From assembly GCA_018873245.2 (NCBI GenBank), contig JAEMBT020000154.1, forward strand, positions 35,180 to 99,179: a stretch of 64,000 nucleotides of DNA, read 5' to 3'. This DNA is from Archegozetes longisetosus (lineage: Eukaryota > Arthropoda > Arachnida > Sarcoptiformes > Trhypochthoniidae). Position numbers and translations under genes: made by a program. The notes beneath the pieces are model-generated. The model saw only the letters and a program-made list of their open reading frames with translations, did not search any database and was not told where the DNA came from. This document shows positions 12,771 to 25,448 of this stretch, piece after piece; position 1 is the first letter of the stretch; each line of letters starts with the position of its first letter.

Positions 12771-12780
12771 TTTACAAGTA

Positions 12781-13786
12781 ATTTGTGACAAAAAATTGTC
12801 TAACGCTGTCTCAGAGGAACCAATGTAAATATGAATCTGAATGTGAATGAATATGAACAGTTGATAAGGGATATACAAAATATATCTTTTTAATTAATGT
12901 TATAATCAATTTTTCACTTTTGCTGAGGAAGCAAGAACAATGAGATACACTACAAGAAGTATGGTATTATGATATATCTGCCCTGATCGGTGGTATGGTA
13001 TTTACAGATGATATATCTAATTCAGTAAATATGGATTAATTACTTCATGTAATAAAGAAGTATACAGGAGAATCTTGAGCAGAATATTAGTTTGCAATTA
13101 CAAAAATCAAGGAAATAGTTAGGCTCATGATGTGCATTGAGATATTTAAAGCGATGTTCAAACTAACAAGCACCTCCTCAACTCTCAAGAACCGATTTTG
13201 ATAAAATTCGGTACATATATTGAGGGCCCTAAACACAAACATAATAGTAACTTTTCCCCAATAGAAAAAATATCATCTTAAAAAAGTTTTATTGGTATGG
13301 CTAATACACTATACAATACAACTTTCCAGGAAGAATAGAAACAACAATGAATAAAAAACCAATTAATGGAAAAAATCTTCTACATATTGACTTCAGTAGA
13401 TTCATGGGAAGAATTATATAAAATACCTGGAGCCTTATTGAATACAAGATAACTTATAAGAAATTCTAGTGTAATTTTAATTGAATTTTATAGAATTTTT
13501 AGTGGTGTAGCATACAAGTATATAGAAATTTCTAAAATTTACTATGAATTTTTATGATTTGCTATACATTTCTAGAATATTCTATTGCTTTCAGACTTTT
13601 AAAGAATTTCTTGAAAATTCATAAACTATATGTAAAATAATATTTTCTGAAGAAACTATATTATCAAGAAATATAGTTTCCTCTATTTACCATTAATATA
13701 CAATCCAAGAAATAATTAGTGCTAATGGAAAATTATTATCTCTAAATTATTTATGTTTACAAGAGATCGAAGGACAGTTTGGACCA
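12781..13786. other. AT-rich sequence with a small hairpin, no gene seen
   Basis: Nothing coding is recognisable. Near 13653-13682 a 12-base stem (gaaactatattt-like) with a short loop is visible. Confidence 0.4.
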
Positions 13787-14110
13787 CGTGAAGGCGTTAG
13801 TCGAAGAATTGCCTCTCTCTAACGCTTAGAAAATTAAAAGGACTTAAGAAAAGTCAAAGAAAAAGTGTAAGCTTTTAGGTCAGAAATTGAATCATTATTA
13901 AGTCTGTTCGGGACTCTTATCTTTGAACTCTATCATAATTAAAACGTTTGTCTAAAATATTGATTTTCATAACCTGAAGCGAAACAAATTATTTTGATAT
14001 TCATGAACTTGAAAATTACTTAAATGAATTAAGAAAGTTTTGCCGATTTCACGGGAAGAACTTTTAGATATTCAAAATCTTTTGAAACACATACTTAAAT
14101 CTGATTCTTA
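13787..14110. repeat. Diverged copy of the sequence flanking the A/A' dyad
   Basis: Shares the block starting aaggcgttagtcgaag and continuing through gcctctctctaacgcttag with 31470-31690 (direct) and 31940-32165 (inverted). Identity is moderate with indels. Its presence outside the palindrome shows that the dyad region is itself an older dispersed repeat. Confidence 0.75.
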
Positions 14111-14724
14111 ATTTTACAAAACTTAATATTCTTTGGAAAAGCACCTATTTCTAAAACACAAAATTTCTTTCGCGATATTTTTGAAAAATCTGAAAGAGCA
14201 AAATCTGTGAAAAAAGAAAATCAAATAAAAGAAATTAAGCAAATCGTCAGATTAATGATCTTTAACTTATGTAAATATCGAATGAAATGAATTACAGAGA
14301 TTTTGTATGGATTAATACTTCATTTTTTATGTTCTAAAAATAAAATTTATGTTAAATGTGAAATTTTTTGATTTAACTCATAATAAGTAAATTAAGTCAA
14401 CTTTTTGAAACAGGATTTTATCAATGAATCATTAGTTTAAAAGATATTTTGATAGGTTTTAATGTTGAAATGAAGGATATATTACTAATGATCTCGTTAT
14501 TTATCGGAAGGAAGATTGCAAATAAGTTAAGCCCTTTAACGACCCTTGCAGAGGAGCAGAAGCTATTCTCCGAATAAAGCCTTCACGCGCTGAAGAAAAT
14601 CTGCTTCAAGACCGAATGTATATGTTACTTGTAGCAATTCAGAAAATTAAAAAAACCGCTTCTAAAGGAATGGTACAGTGAGGTTTTTTATCCTAATGTT
14701 CATTCTAAATCCTTATTATTTCTT

Positions 14725-14886
14725 ATTATTACCCTACATCTTTTATGAAGGGTTAATAAACTTATACTATTAACCTTTAAGTGACTAATATTTTCGTTTT
14801 TTATTTAGTTCAATTATTTAGAATATGTTAACCTTCTAACTGGTTAATTTGTAGGACAATTCTAGTGAGCTGACATGATAAAAATG
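14725..14886. repeat. Fourth partial copy of A', left piece
   Basis: Matches 37745-37907, the sequence upstream of the cysteine-rich peptide gene in A', up to the block ending gataaaaatgag. Identity then stops abruptly and hAT transposase sequence follows, where A' continues into the peptide leader. Confidence 0.85.
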
Positions 14887-16465
14887 AGGTTATACGAATG
14901 ATAACAGACAATGGCTCAAATATGATAAAAGCATTCAAAATATTATTAATCGCAGAGCGGAGAAATGAATATTTTGAAAAATTGAGTCTGAAGTCGAAAC
15001 TTTTGATTCAGTTATGAAAATCATTTAGATATTACCGACGATGAAATCGATTGGAATGATTCAAATAATACAATAGATTCTGAAATATCTGAATATGAAG
15101 AAAGAGAGAGCGTATTATGAATGCAATTAATTTGCGCATTCCATGTTATGCATACACTTTACAATTAGTCGTCAATGAGGTGCTAAAGTCAGAAAATATT
15201 AAAAATTTGGCCAAAAAGGTACGTCATATTTCGCGTAAAATTAATAAATCTACAAATGCAATACAAAAAAACTTAAATTTTTATGTAATGTAACGCCGCC
15301 CTCATATTGCCCAACGCGATGGTCATCTCTATATATTCAATCATTACTTTAATAATTATCAAAATGAAATTAGGAGTATATGTGATGACTTTTCATGGGA
15401 CCATTTTACGGTAAAGGAATGGGCAAATATTGATAAAATGCTAAAACTTTTGAAGCCATTTGCCGATCACACTAAACTAATTGAGGGCATTTATACTCAA
15501 CATTATCTTCCCTTATCCCATCAATTATTGAACTTCAAAATCATTTACAAATTACAAATAATGATTTTTTTGATAAATCTATTATTAAAAAAATGACTTC
15601 AAAAATAAAAAACAAATTCAATTCATTTTACGATGTAAATGATGAAAACTTTGATCCTATTTTCATTACTTCAACTCTATTTGATCCTAAATTTGCATTG
15701 TGCTTAGATAGTCATAAAATAAATTGCATCACCGAATTTATTGAGAAGCTAAACACTCAATTGTTTAAATCAAATGAACGAAATCCTCAGGAAAATTCAT
15801 CACAAAATCCTCAAATTCTCACATCATTCTCAAGTGTAAAGGATGTGATTTTATCGGCACTAAATGAATCAAAAGTTAAATCAAATGTCGAAAATGAAAT
15901 ATTATCGTATTTATAATACCTTAAAAATCAATTTATTATGGACTTTGGATTAAGTTTAGATTACTTTGGAAATTCTTCTAAAGACACTCAATTAAAACTC
16001 AGCGCATTAGAGTTTTGGACAAATAAAATAATTGAAAATAAATTTCTAACTATTTCAAAAATAGCTTCAAATGTTTTGGTAATACCTGGACACAAGCAAC
16101 AATTGAAAGAATATTCAGTATTTCAGGTGATTGTTCATCAGGAAAAAGGCATTCGTTGGATCCAATAAAATTAGAAAATAAATTGATGCTAATTTATAAT
16201 AAATCTCTTAAATTTTTAACGTGAATTTTCACTTTTTATAACGAAAATAAAGATTATAGTAACTAAAATGTACTCTCATACCAATTGACTGTGATTCTAA
16301 CTAAAACTTATTCAAAATTTTCTTAACAACGTTAACTAAAACTAACGAAAACTAAGATATTTTATAACCCAGTAACGATAACGAAAATTAAATGATTTTT
16401 GGTTTCAAAACTATAACTGTAGCTAAAATTATTTCAAAATTTTACAACGAAAAAGCACTAGAAAA
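14887..16465 (+). pseudogene. hAT transposase pseudogene, 5'-truncated
   Basis: DNA transposase relic of the hAT superfamily. The plus strand shows in order: ITDNGSNMIKAF (RNase H-fold Asp region) near 14900; an acidic segment then CAFHVMHTLQLVVNEVLK near 15130-15200; WDHFTVKEWANIDKMLKLLKPF near 15400-15460; an open 107-codon stretch at 15593-15916; and the C-terminal dimerisation block ERIFSISGDCSSGKR near 16105-16150, closing with a stop at 16222-16224. Several frameshifts and stops interrupt it and the 5' third with the zinc finger is missing. From 16225 to 16465 repeated taactaaaactaacg-like units resemble hAT subterminal repeats. It sits exactly where the related A' locus carries the cysteine-rich peptide gene. 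No target duplication is visible at its edges. Confidence 0.85.
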
Positions 16466-18565
16466 AATGTTCATAATTGACACTAAAACTAATTTAAAAT
16501 TTGATATAAGTTACTAAAAGCAATTCAACGAATAAATGATTTGAAATATCTTTTAGTTGAATATTATTTTTTCGAAATGAACTTTATATTAAAGCTCATT
16601 AATAAGTAGTCAATCGATTAATTGATAAAGTTATATAATACGAGTTAAAAATTGAATTAAAATAAGTTATAGGTTAAGACTGACCAATGTTTATTAGCTT
16701 TAAAACAAGCACTAAATGATAAAGGATTTTTCAGTTTGATTTCGATGTGTTTTCGTTATGCAACGATACATTTACTCAGATAATCGCAGATATTTTTAAT
16801 ATACATTTGCATACTTAATAATCTTTAGTAGCGACAAGAAAAAGCTGTTGCTATACTATGTCAAACTGCTTCTAAATTAGATTTCTTATTTGCTTTGATT
16901 ACTATATCAAGTATTCTATACATTGGTTTACATGCTTTATATGATGATCTGATTGAAACCATGCTTTCAATCACTATTCACTAAAATTAAGATTTTGAGT
17001 ATAGAAGCAATTTGCTCGATAATCAAATTAAACAAAGGAAATTATTGATTATGTCATTAGTCATCATTTGATTGAAGCAGTAAATGTCTAAATCTAAAGT
17101 TGAATACTTTCGAAATTTGTACACATCGAAAAATGTTTTGAGGATCTTAACTAATACTTTCTAAAACTTTAATTCCGTGGAAAATTATAAGGCATCCATG
17201 CGACATACAAATTAATAAGAATTAAATAATATGATTAAATGATATCACTTTTATATGTTACAAATAAAAGTGGTCAAAGTTCATTATTTTTCAGTCAAGA
17301 CTCTAATTCTTTATTGTTTGACTTTATAATAGTGTGATGATTAAAGTTGATGAGTTTTAGAACAAGTCTTAAATAATTATCGATTCAAATTATTTCATTG
17401 TGGACATCAATTCTACTAAAATCAATTGTGGAAATTATTCCTGAAGAAAACCTATGGATGTCTTGTGTAAAGTTAAGATACAATCGCGCGTCAGTCGCAT
17501 GTATTAATGCAACTTTTGGAAACACTTATTTTATATTCTTTGTTCATTGTATAGAGAGGTGTGATGAGGTTCCGTCGCCACTCCAACCACTTCAACATTA
17601 ATGTGATAATCATTTATGAGTTTTCGATCAAAGTATAGCACATCTGATACTGAATTGAGTGGATGAATGCCATGATTAACAGTGGCCAGAGCAATATCTG
17701 ACAGTAGATTGTCCTAAAAAGTTTATTTCTAGTGGTTTAAGAGCAAGTACTCAACTCTCATTTCAAGTCTTAGGCTTTAGTGAAGTGAAAGTTTTCAACT
17801 TCTATGAAAAATTGATTTGTCATGAAAACAATACGTTTTAGTTAACTGAATATAGTCAAGTGTGTGCTATATAGTTTTATTTCAGACTGAAATAACACTA
17901 TAAATAGCACTTTATAGCACTGATCCGAACATATGTCTGACTAACAAAGTTGAACACATTTATAAATGTTGAACTATAGATGCTATGATAAGATGAGAAA
18001 TTTTACCAAAGGCTTTAAGAAAAGTCTAAGTTCAAAAGATGAATAAAACGACTATTATTTACGTTTGATATTTCAAATAATTAAACTGACTTTGAATCAA
18101 AAGGTCAATGAACCTGAGAATTTATTTTCTGTTTTCATTTTTCTCTATGAAAACTCGTCTACACTTAAAACACAAAATAGACTTCATTATTTAGTTTATA
18201 CACTATTGAAGAGATATAAACATAAAATGAATGGATGTGAATGTGAATTGTCATAACCAAATTTTTACAGCTATCAATAGATAAGAATAAGTGATTATTC
18301 TGAACCAAATCAACACAAATAAAATAGAAATTAATGTGATTCTCAAAAATATAGCCAATAAAGAGGAAGACTTGTGTGAAAAATAGACACGAATTGACGC
18401 AAAATCGAAGTCAAACATTTTATTCAGAAGAAATACAATCAAATAACTATTTATCAGACTTATTAATGTCTTACAGCCAATAATTTGGTCTCCATTCAAG
18501 TCTTCAGTTGACTTTATTCCAGACATGAATCAACATTTTGATAGCTTTTAATTCATGTATTGAAT
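16466..18565. repeat. Fourth partial copy of A', right piece
   Basis: Collinear with 38755-40850 of A' at about 99 percent by eye; differences are scattered single bases and homopolymer changes. Short open frames occur at the same places in all copies (17398-17601, 18065-18256 and, on minus, 18251-18526), but I do not accept them as genes. The five base changes between this copy and A' in the last frame all alter the amino acid. The match ends near 18565. Confidence 0.8.
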
Positions 18566-19917
18566 AAAAAAGATTAAACTAAAAAATAATACAAAAAACA
18601 CGAAGTGCACATTTTACTGCTTAAGCAAAAACTTAGTAAATCTAAATATTGAAATGTTTAAATCAATATCTTTATATCATGTTTTATCTCTAATTACGTT
18701 AGCATTTACTCAAATGCCTGGAGAAGAAATTAATTCGAAATATCTCAGAATTAGGTTTCGAAATACCTGCAACTATGAAATTTCACCAGTAATTGTAACT
18801 CTGACTTCATTTTCATCTATTCCAACTTAAACCAAGTACATTTTTAAAGATAACTTAATACTTGCCTTTAATCTCAATTCAAAAAATTAGATTTCATGAC
18901 TTGCAAACTTATACTGTCAATTAGTTATCTGTAAAAAAAACTAGTGTGATTAGCGTTGAAAATAACATCTCTAATTATTTTATTTGAATTAAGTGTTCTC
19001 TAAATAGTTTCAGAAAATTTGCATTATCTCAAAGCTTGTGTTTCGGATACAATAAAAAACTGAATCGTCTATCATAAGTATCAAATCCTGAGTTCTTTGT
19101 TGTTTGGATGTGGAAAACATTAAGAATTACATAATAAATTAAATTATTTCTCTTCCTACTAATGCTATCGAGTATTCATCTTAAAATTATATCCAAAAGT
19201 TTATCAAAACATTTTTCCTGAGTCGCTTTGATAAAGAGTTGATAAATAATGATATGAATGATTGAGTCTGATTTTGAACTTTTTATAGATTAAGTTCACA
19301 CATAAATCATATGCATTATTACTAATTTTGCCAAGTCTCAAGGAATTGATCGGACAGTAGGATAAATTAACCTCTGAATCCTAACAATAGAAAAGAGTCC
19401 AAATGTTTAGTAAGTTATATTACTCAGTGGACACTTTTTTTGACGAAACTCAGAGGTTAATTTATATCGACTGTACTGGTCAACTCCTTGAGATTTGGCA
19501 ACGCTAACTATTATAGCTTTAAAACGAAGTGAACTCCATTATATAATTGCTCATATGAATAGAATGAATAAAAGTTGAAATTAACATTTCTAAAGTTTAG
19601 TAATTAGTCAATGCAGACTTTCGTGTTCTTAAAAATCACTGACTTAAATCATTTAACTACACGTTTCACGTTTATGAGTATATTTGTGAAAACTATCGCA
19701 TAACATTACCAAATCATTGGTGCATTTGGTTATAACTCTTTATTTCTGATGGAATTCGTGTTTTATTGAGCTCATAGACTTCACGAAGTCAACTTTCTTT
19801 GGGCAAGCCATCAATATCATCATAGCTCCAAACATTAAAATGTTGGAACTGCCATAAGACTTTCATGGTTTGAATTGAATATCAGTTTATGTGGGTTTGC
19901 TTTAATTTTTTATTCTT
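18566..19917. other. Single-copy AT-rich sequence with one MITE
   Basis: No gene recognised. It separates the mosaic locus from the short repeat that borders arm A, and contains the MITE at 19328-19503. Confidence 0.4.
19328..19503. mobile_element. MITE with ~55-base terminal inverted repeats
   Basis: Left end ttgccaagtctcaaggaatt, right end its near-inverse, with the inverted match continuing through a shared taaattaacctctga block. About 176 bases, no coding capacity. Superfamily not resolved. Confidence 0.75.
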
Positions 19918-20592
19918 CTGATAAGTCTGATCATGAATTGAGAAATCTTATAAATAGGATAAAATTTAAAGTTCAGTAAACTAAGATCAATCAATGCCTT
20001 ACTAATTGTAGGCCACGACCATAACACAGCGTAATATTAAGAGAAAGCTATTGACAAATGATATTAAGATCTAAACTACCTCTAATTTGACCAAAAATTC
20101 ATTTTTTAGAATGTGGTCTCATAGTTTAAAATAACTTTATGAGCCGTATTCTGAGTTCTGCCTTAAGCTCGATCTCAACTTAAGTTAGACTTGGTGCCAT
20201 TGAAATTTGTATTTTCAAGCCTAACTTAAGTTGAGATCGAGCTTAAGACAGAACTCAGAATACGGCTCTATATCTGACATAATCACATGAATAGCTTACG
20301 TGTTTGTAACCCATTTGGAAAGTTATTAAAAATAGTTAAATAGTAATTGAATTTAATTGAAAACTGATTACTTTGAAAACATTTGAACTTTAATCTAAGA
20401 AAATTAGTTGTTATGAACTTTTGTGTATAATCAGTTAGTGCACTTACTCTATAGTGTGTTCCGTAGATCCTAATTTATGTTAAAAAGTTTTGATTGCTGG
20501 CAGCGCGTGCTTTACATAAAATGTAAATTAGGGACAACTACTTTCGAACTTTTTATTATAAATTTCTATTCAGAACTTGAAGACTACTACCA
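19918..20592. repeat. Second copy of the 10118-10850 repeat, bordering arm A
   Basis: Starts at the same point as the first copy (ctgataagtctgatcatg) and runs collinearly through the hairpin MITE and most of the mariner-type MITE until arm A begins. Compared with copy 1 it lacks a short piece inside the mariner-type MITE just before 20592. Confidence 0.8.
20141..20268. mobile_element. Hairpin MITE, copy 2
   Basis: Same element as at 10364-10492, in the same relative position, so carried along by segmental duplication. Here the two arms are closer to perfect complements than in copy 1. Confidence 0.85.
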
Positions 20593-20628
20593 ATGATGCA
20601 CAACTTTTATATACGGAACACACTATAG
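20449..20628. mobile_element. Mariner-type MITE, copy 2, spanning the arm A edge
   Basis: Ends ctatagtgtgttccgta and tacggaacacactatag. About 30 bases shorter than copy 1 because an internal piece before the gatgcacaactttt block is missing. The A palindrome boundary (20593) falls inside it. Confidence 0.75.
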
Positions 20629-21491
20629 CTAGTGTTTAAATCAGTCTATCTATTTTATTGTAATTTTGCTAACTACAACTTTATTTACTGTGATTTCATC
20701 TACTGACGTATTTTTTCAATGGATCGCTTGTCGAAAGATCGATCGTTCTGTCGACGAATCGTACCACATCAAGCTTAATGAAGAAGCAATTCATTATTCT
20801 CATATTCGATTAAACTAATTATAGTAAATGTAACAATTTAGGGAATAAACATGAATCTAAGAATAGGCACTAAAATAGCTGTCAGATTGGCTAAAAGTAA
20901 ATTATTCCAAATCAATAAGTTTTTAAATCAAGATTATACACTAAAAGTCATTAAATTTCAAAATGTGTTTCTTTTTCAAAAATCATATTACATATTATTA
21001 CTTACTTCAGGCAAATAAATTACGAGTTCTTCAAATGAAAACTCGCTCATTGGAATACCTATAAAGATTCTAGTATTCCTCAGTTTACAATTTTCTCATT
21101 TATATAAAGTAAGCATTCAAAATGGAATGTCTTTTATATAAATCTTAGTATTACTGTTGGTTTTAGTATTGGATTTGACAATTGCTAGCACTTTAAAATC
21201 AAATTGATAACACATTTTTAAACTATGATAAACTTTTAATAATTTATTATTAAAGCGTGTTGTTTTCAATTATTGAAAACTTTCTGACTCATAGTATTTT
21301 GTCAGATCTTTTCATTAACACGACTCAAAATTCATTATTAAAAAGTTCTAAACTGGTTATTAAAATGCATTTATTGGTTAATCTCAATATACTTAAAACA
21401 AATCTCAACGAGTTGTCGAGCCCTAACGTTTATCGGCTCTTCTGCATCTTTTTAGGAGTGATAGAAGCATAACTGTATTCTGTTGATGGTT

Positions 21492-21649
21492 CTGTGATCT
21501 GCAATTGCTATCAATCAAACAGTCGAAATAGCACTTCGTTTCAAAATATAAAACTATTTTTTTATTGTATTGGTCTAAAGACCGAATTTGCATGTATTGA
21601 AGCAAAGTGCTACTTCGAGTGTTTGATCAATAGCAATTGCAGATCACAG
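21492..21649. mobile_element. Hairpin MITE in arm A
   Basis: Arms of about 50 bases beginning ctgtgatctgcaattgctat, inverted at the right end, around a centre of about 50 bases. No coding capacity. Confidence 0.8.
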
Positions 21650-21670
21650 TCCTAAACTTTGATCGAAAAC

Positions 21671-22322
21671 TAGAGGGACACATCATAACTACTATACGGG
21701 AGGACTTAAGTAATCGAAAAGGAGGACAGAGGAGGACGTTTTTATTTTTTATTCACATATTATTTAGTTTAATAAAGTTTGTGTCTAAATGAATATTATT
21801 GTTCCATATAATTGTTGGGAGAAGTAACTCCTCTGTTAGCGATCGAAAATGAAGTGTCACACAAATTGCATTTAAGATGATGATCGTCTTTTCGGGATAA
21901 CCATAATTTGTATTTATCATTCCTCAACCACTTTTCGTTAAATACACATTGTATTTTGGTATAGTTAGATATACTTTTGCTCCTCTTCTGAGACATTGTG
22001 ATTCACAATTAGAAAGAGGGATTGTTTAGATTACAATTTTTATTACTGTCACATGCATTTGATAAGTCAAACGTATGATTGCACTATACTTGTGTATTCC
22101 CTTAACTGTTCCCTTTATAATATATGCGAAATTATACTATCTTTGACTACGAAAAAGGTATATTTGCCTTTTGCATACAAAACAAAAAATAATTATAGTC
22201 TCAGGAAATTTTAATGCTTTTTGTAAAGGAGGACATTGTATTGTCCTCCTCTGACCCCGGGAGGACAGAGGAAATTTTTCAAGAGGACTGTCCTCCCTAA
22301 AGGAGGACATGTGGTCACCCTA
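21671..22322. mobile_element. Non-autonomous hAT element with perfect 8-base TSD (A)
   Basis: Flanked on both sides by TCGAAAAC (21663-21670 and 22323-22330), the 8-base target duplication of hAT elements. The ends are inverted (tagagggacacat at the left; tagggtgaccacat reading in from the right) with many ggaggac subterminal repeats. Inside, the minus-strand 66-codon frame 21796-21996 has a Cys-x2-Cys (LKCNLC) finger preceded by FNEKWL and KYKLWL, the layout of the N-terminal BED/TTF-type finger of hAT transposases. Catalytic parts are absent, so this is an internally deleted derivative. Confidence 0.88.
21796..21996 (-). pseudogene. hAT N-terminal zinc-finger fragment (A)
   Basis: A 66-residue frame inside the deleted hAT element: basic start (MSQKRSKS), aromatic block, then Cys-x2-Cys, and a Gly-Val-Thr-Ser stretch where the finger His residues are expected but one is lost. 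It stops just after. Could at most make a DNA-binding fragment. Same fragment at 41639-41839 (plus) and 59739-59939 (minus). Confidence 0.65.
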
Positions 22323-25300
22323 TCGAAAACTCATAAATGATGATTACATTAATATTGAAGTGATTAGAGTGGTGAAGGAACCTCGTCACATCTCTCCATA
22401 CAACGAACAAAGTTTTGGATTTCAGACTATGAAAGAAATATAAAGCAAGTGTTTCCAAAAGATGCATTAATAAAAGTGTAACGACGGTTGCGACTGACAT
22501 GCGATCGTGTCTTAACTTTACACAAGGCATCCATAAGTCTTCAGGAATAGTTTCCACAATTGATTTAAGTAGAATTGATGTTCACAATGAAATAATTTGA
22601 ATCGATAGTAATTTGAAACTTATTGTGGAACTTGTCATGAAACTCGTTAACTTATATCATTAAATTATTATAGAGTAAAACAATAAAGCATTGGAACCTT
22701 CGCTAAAAAGAATGAACTCTAACCACTTCTATTTATGTAACATACAAAAGTGATACTAAACTCCATTCAATAGTTGTATTCTATACATGAATTAAAAGCT
22801 GTCAAAAAATTGATTCATGTCTGGAATAAGGTCAACCGTAAACTTGAATGGAGACCAAATTATTGGCTGTAAGACATTAATAAGTCTGATAAATAGTTAT
22901 TTGATTGTATTTCCTCTGAATAAAATATTTGACTTCGATTTTGCGTCAATTCGTGTCTATTTTTCACACAAGTCTTCCTCTTTATTGGCTATATTTTTGA
23001 GAATCACATTAATTTCTATTTTATTTGTGTTGATTTGGTTCAGAATAATCACTTATTCTTATCTATTGATAGCTGTAAAAATTTGGTTATGACAATTCAC
23101 ATTCACATCCATTCATTTTATGTTTATATCTCTTCAATAGTGTATAAACTAAATAATGAAGTCTATTTTGTGTTTTAAGTGTAGACGAGTTTTCATAGAG
23201 AAAAATGAAAACAGAAAATAAATTCTCAGGTTCATTGACCTTTTGATTCAAAGTCAGTTTAATTATTTGAAATATCAAACGTAAATAATAGTCGTTTTAT
23301 TCATCTTTTGAACTTAGACTTTTCTTAAAGCCTTTGGTAAAATTTCTCATCTTATCATAGCATCTATAGTTCAACATTTATAAATGTGTTCAACTTTGTT
23401 AGTCAGACATATGTTCGGATCAGTGCTATAAAGTGCTATTTATAGTGTTATTTCAGTCTGAAATAAAACTATATAGCACACACTTGACTATATTCAGTTA
23501 ACTAAAACGTATTGTTTTCATGACAAATCAATTTTTCATAGAAGTTGAAAACTTTCACTTCACTAAAGCCTAAGACTTGAAATGAGAGTTGAGTACTTGC
23601 TCTTAAACCACTAGAAATAAACTTTTAGGACAATCTACTGTCAGATATTGCTCTGGCCACTGTTAATCATGGCATTCATCCACTCAATTCAGTATCAGAT
23701 GTGCTATACTTTGATCGAAAACTCATAAATGATTATCACATTAATGTTGAAGTGGTTGGAGTGGCGACGGAACCTCATCACACCTCTCTATACAATGAAC
23801 AAAGAATATAAAATAAGTGTTTCCAAAAGTTGCATTAATACATGCGACTGACGCGCGATTGTATCTTAACTTTACACAAGACATCCATAGGTTTTCTTCA
23901 GGAATAATTTCCACAATTGATTTTAGTAGAATTGATGTCCACAATGAAATAATTTGAATCGATAATTATTTAAGACTTGTTCTAAAACTCATCAACTTTA
24001 ATCATCACACTATTATAAAGTCAAACAATAAAGAATTAGAGTCTTGACTGAAAAATAATGAACTTTGACCACTTTTATTTGTAACATATAAAAGTGATAT
24101 CATTTAATCATATTATTTAATTCTTATTAATTTGTATGTCGCATGGATGCCTTATAATTTTCCACGGAATTAAAGTTTTAGAAAGTATTAGTTAAGATCC
24201 TCAAAACATTTTTCGATGTGTACAAATTTCGAAAGTATTCAACTTTAGATTTAGACATTTACTGCTTCAATCAAATGATGACTAATGACATAATCAATAA
24301 TTTCCTTTGTTTAATTTGATTATCGAGCAAATTGCTTCTATACTCAAAATCTTAATTTTAAGTGAATAGTGATTGAAAGCGTGGTTTCAATCAGATCATC
24401 ATATAAAGCATGTAAACCAATGTATAGAATACTCGATATAGTAATCAAAGCAAATAAGAAATCTAATTTAGAAGCAGTTTGACATAGTATAGCAACAGCT
24501 TTTTCTTGTCGCTACTAAAGATTATTAAGTATGCAAATGTATATTAAAAATATCTGCGATTATCTGAGTAAATGTATCGTTGCATAACGAAAACACATCG
24601 AAATCAAACTGAAAAATCCTTTATCATTTAGTGCTTGTTTTAAAGCTAATAAACATTGGTCAGTCTTAACCTATAACTTATTTTAATTCAATTTTTAACT
24701 CGTATTATATAACTTTATCAATTAATCGATTGACTACTAATTAGTGAGCTTTAATATAAAGTTCATTTCGAAAAAATAATATTCAACTAAAAGATATTTC
24801 AAATCATTTATTCGTTGAATTGCTTTTAGTAACTTATATCAAATGTTAAATTAATTTTAGTGTCAATTATGAACATTCTTTCATATATTCCCTGATCATT
24901 TCAGATATTCTCTGGGTAATGCTAACGAGCCTTCTATATGCAATTAACAATTCCTAATATTAAATACATTTAAAAAATCATATCTCCTCTCAATCTTCAT
25001 ACTTTAAAAATTCTTGCTTTCAATTCTATTCATCATAAGCTTTAATTAGATACCCATATTGGCTTGGTGGATGGTTAGGCGGGATGAATATATATTTCTG
25101 ATTGAATCTTTTGTAGGAATGATTTCATGTAAGTTTAAACTTGTAGTTTGAAGGTTATAATTTGCTATATTTAAAAAGCAATTTAAAAGCAGATGAAACG
25201 AATTTCTTTTTATCAATAATAATAATGATAATAATAAATATTACAATGAATAAAACAAATAACCTCAAGCTTCTTATACTGTACAAAAAATAAAGTTACG

Positions 25301-25448
25301 CTATATTTCTAACAGATATCAAATAATCAATTATGTGAATTAAATGGTATGTGAATATAATACGGTATTATGTACCACATACTTATAAAACCGGTATTTT
25401 AACAAATATTATAACATTAACATTATAATAATAATATCAATTTTTCTC

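Larger units (their letters stand above)
10118..12780. repeat. Diverged copy of B sequences, in B' orientation
   Basis: Positions about 10170-11720 match 46440-45230 inverted, and about 12438-12780 match 44350-44020 inverted. The match is interrupted and clearly less than identical, so this is an older paralog than the arms further right. Nested in it are a hairpin MITE (10364-10492), a mariner-type MITE (10672-10885), a broken flavoprotein start (about 11327-11370) and two exon-like pieces. Positions 11720-11927 and 12062-12437 show nothing recognisable. Confidence 0.75.

Noticed and set aside
17398-17601. 67-codon and related 80-codon frames (22315, 23741, 39693, 41079, 60258, 61684)
   Set aside because: They stem from an internal duplication inside A. 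The two versions diverge by frame-changing differences and show no conserved motif.
18251-18526. 91-codon hydrophobic frame present in four copies (also 22817, 40545, 60760)
   Set aside because: The copy at 18251 differs from the others by five bases in the frame and all five change the amino acid. With no domain or splice context, its openness is best explained by recent duplication.
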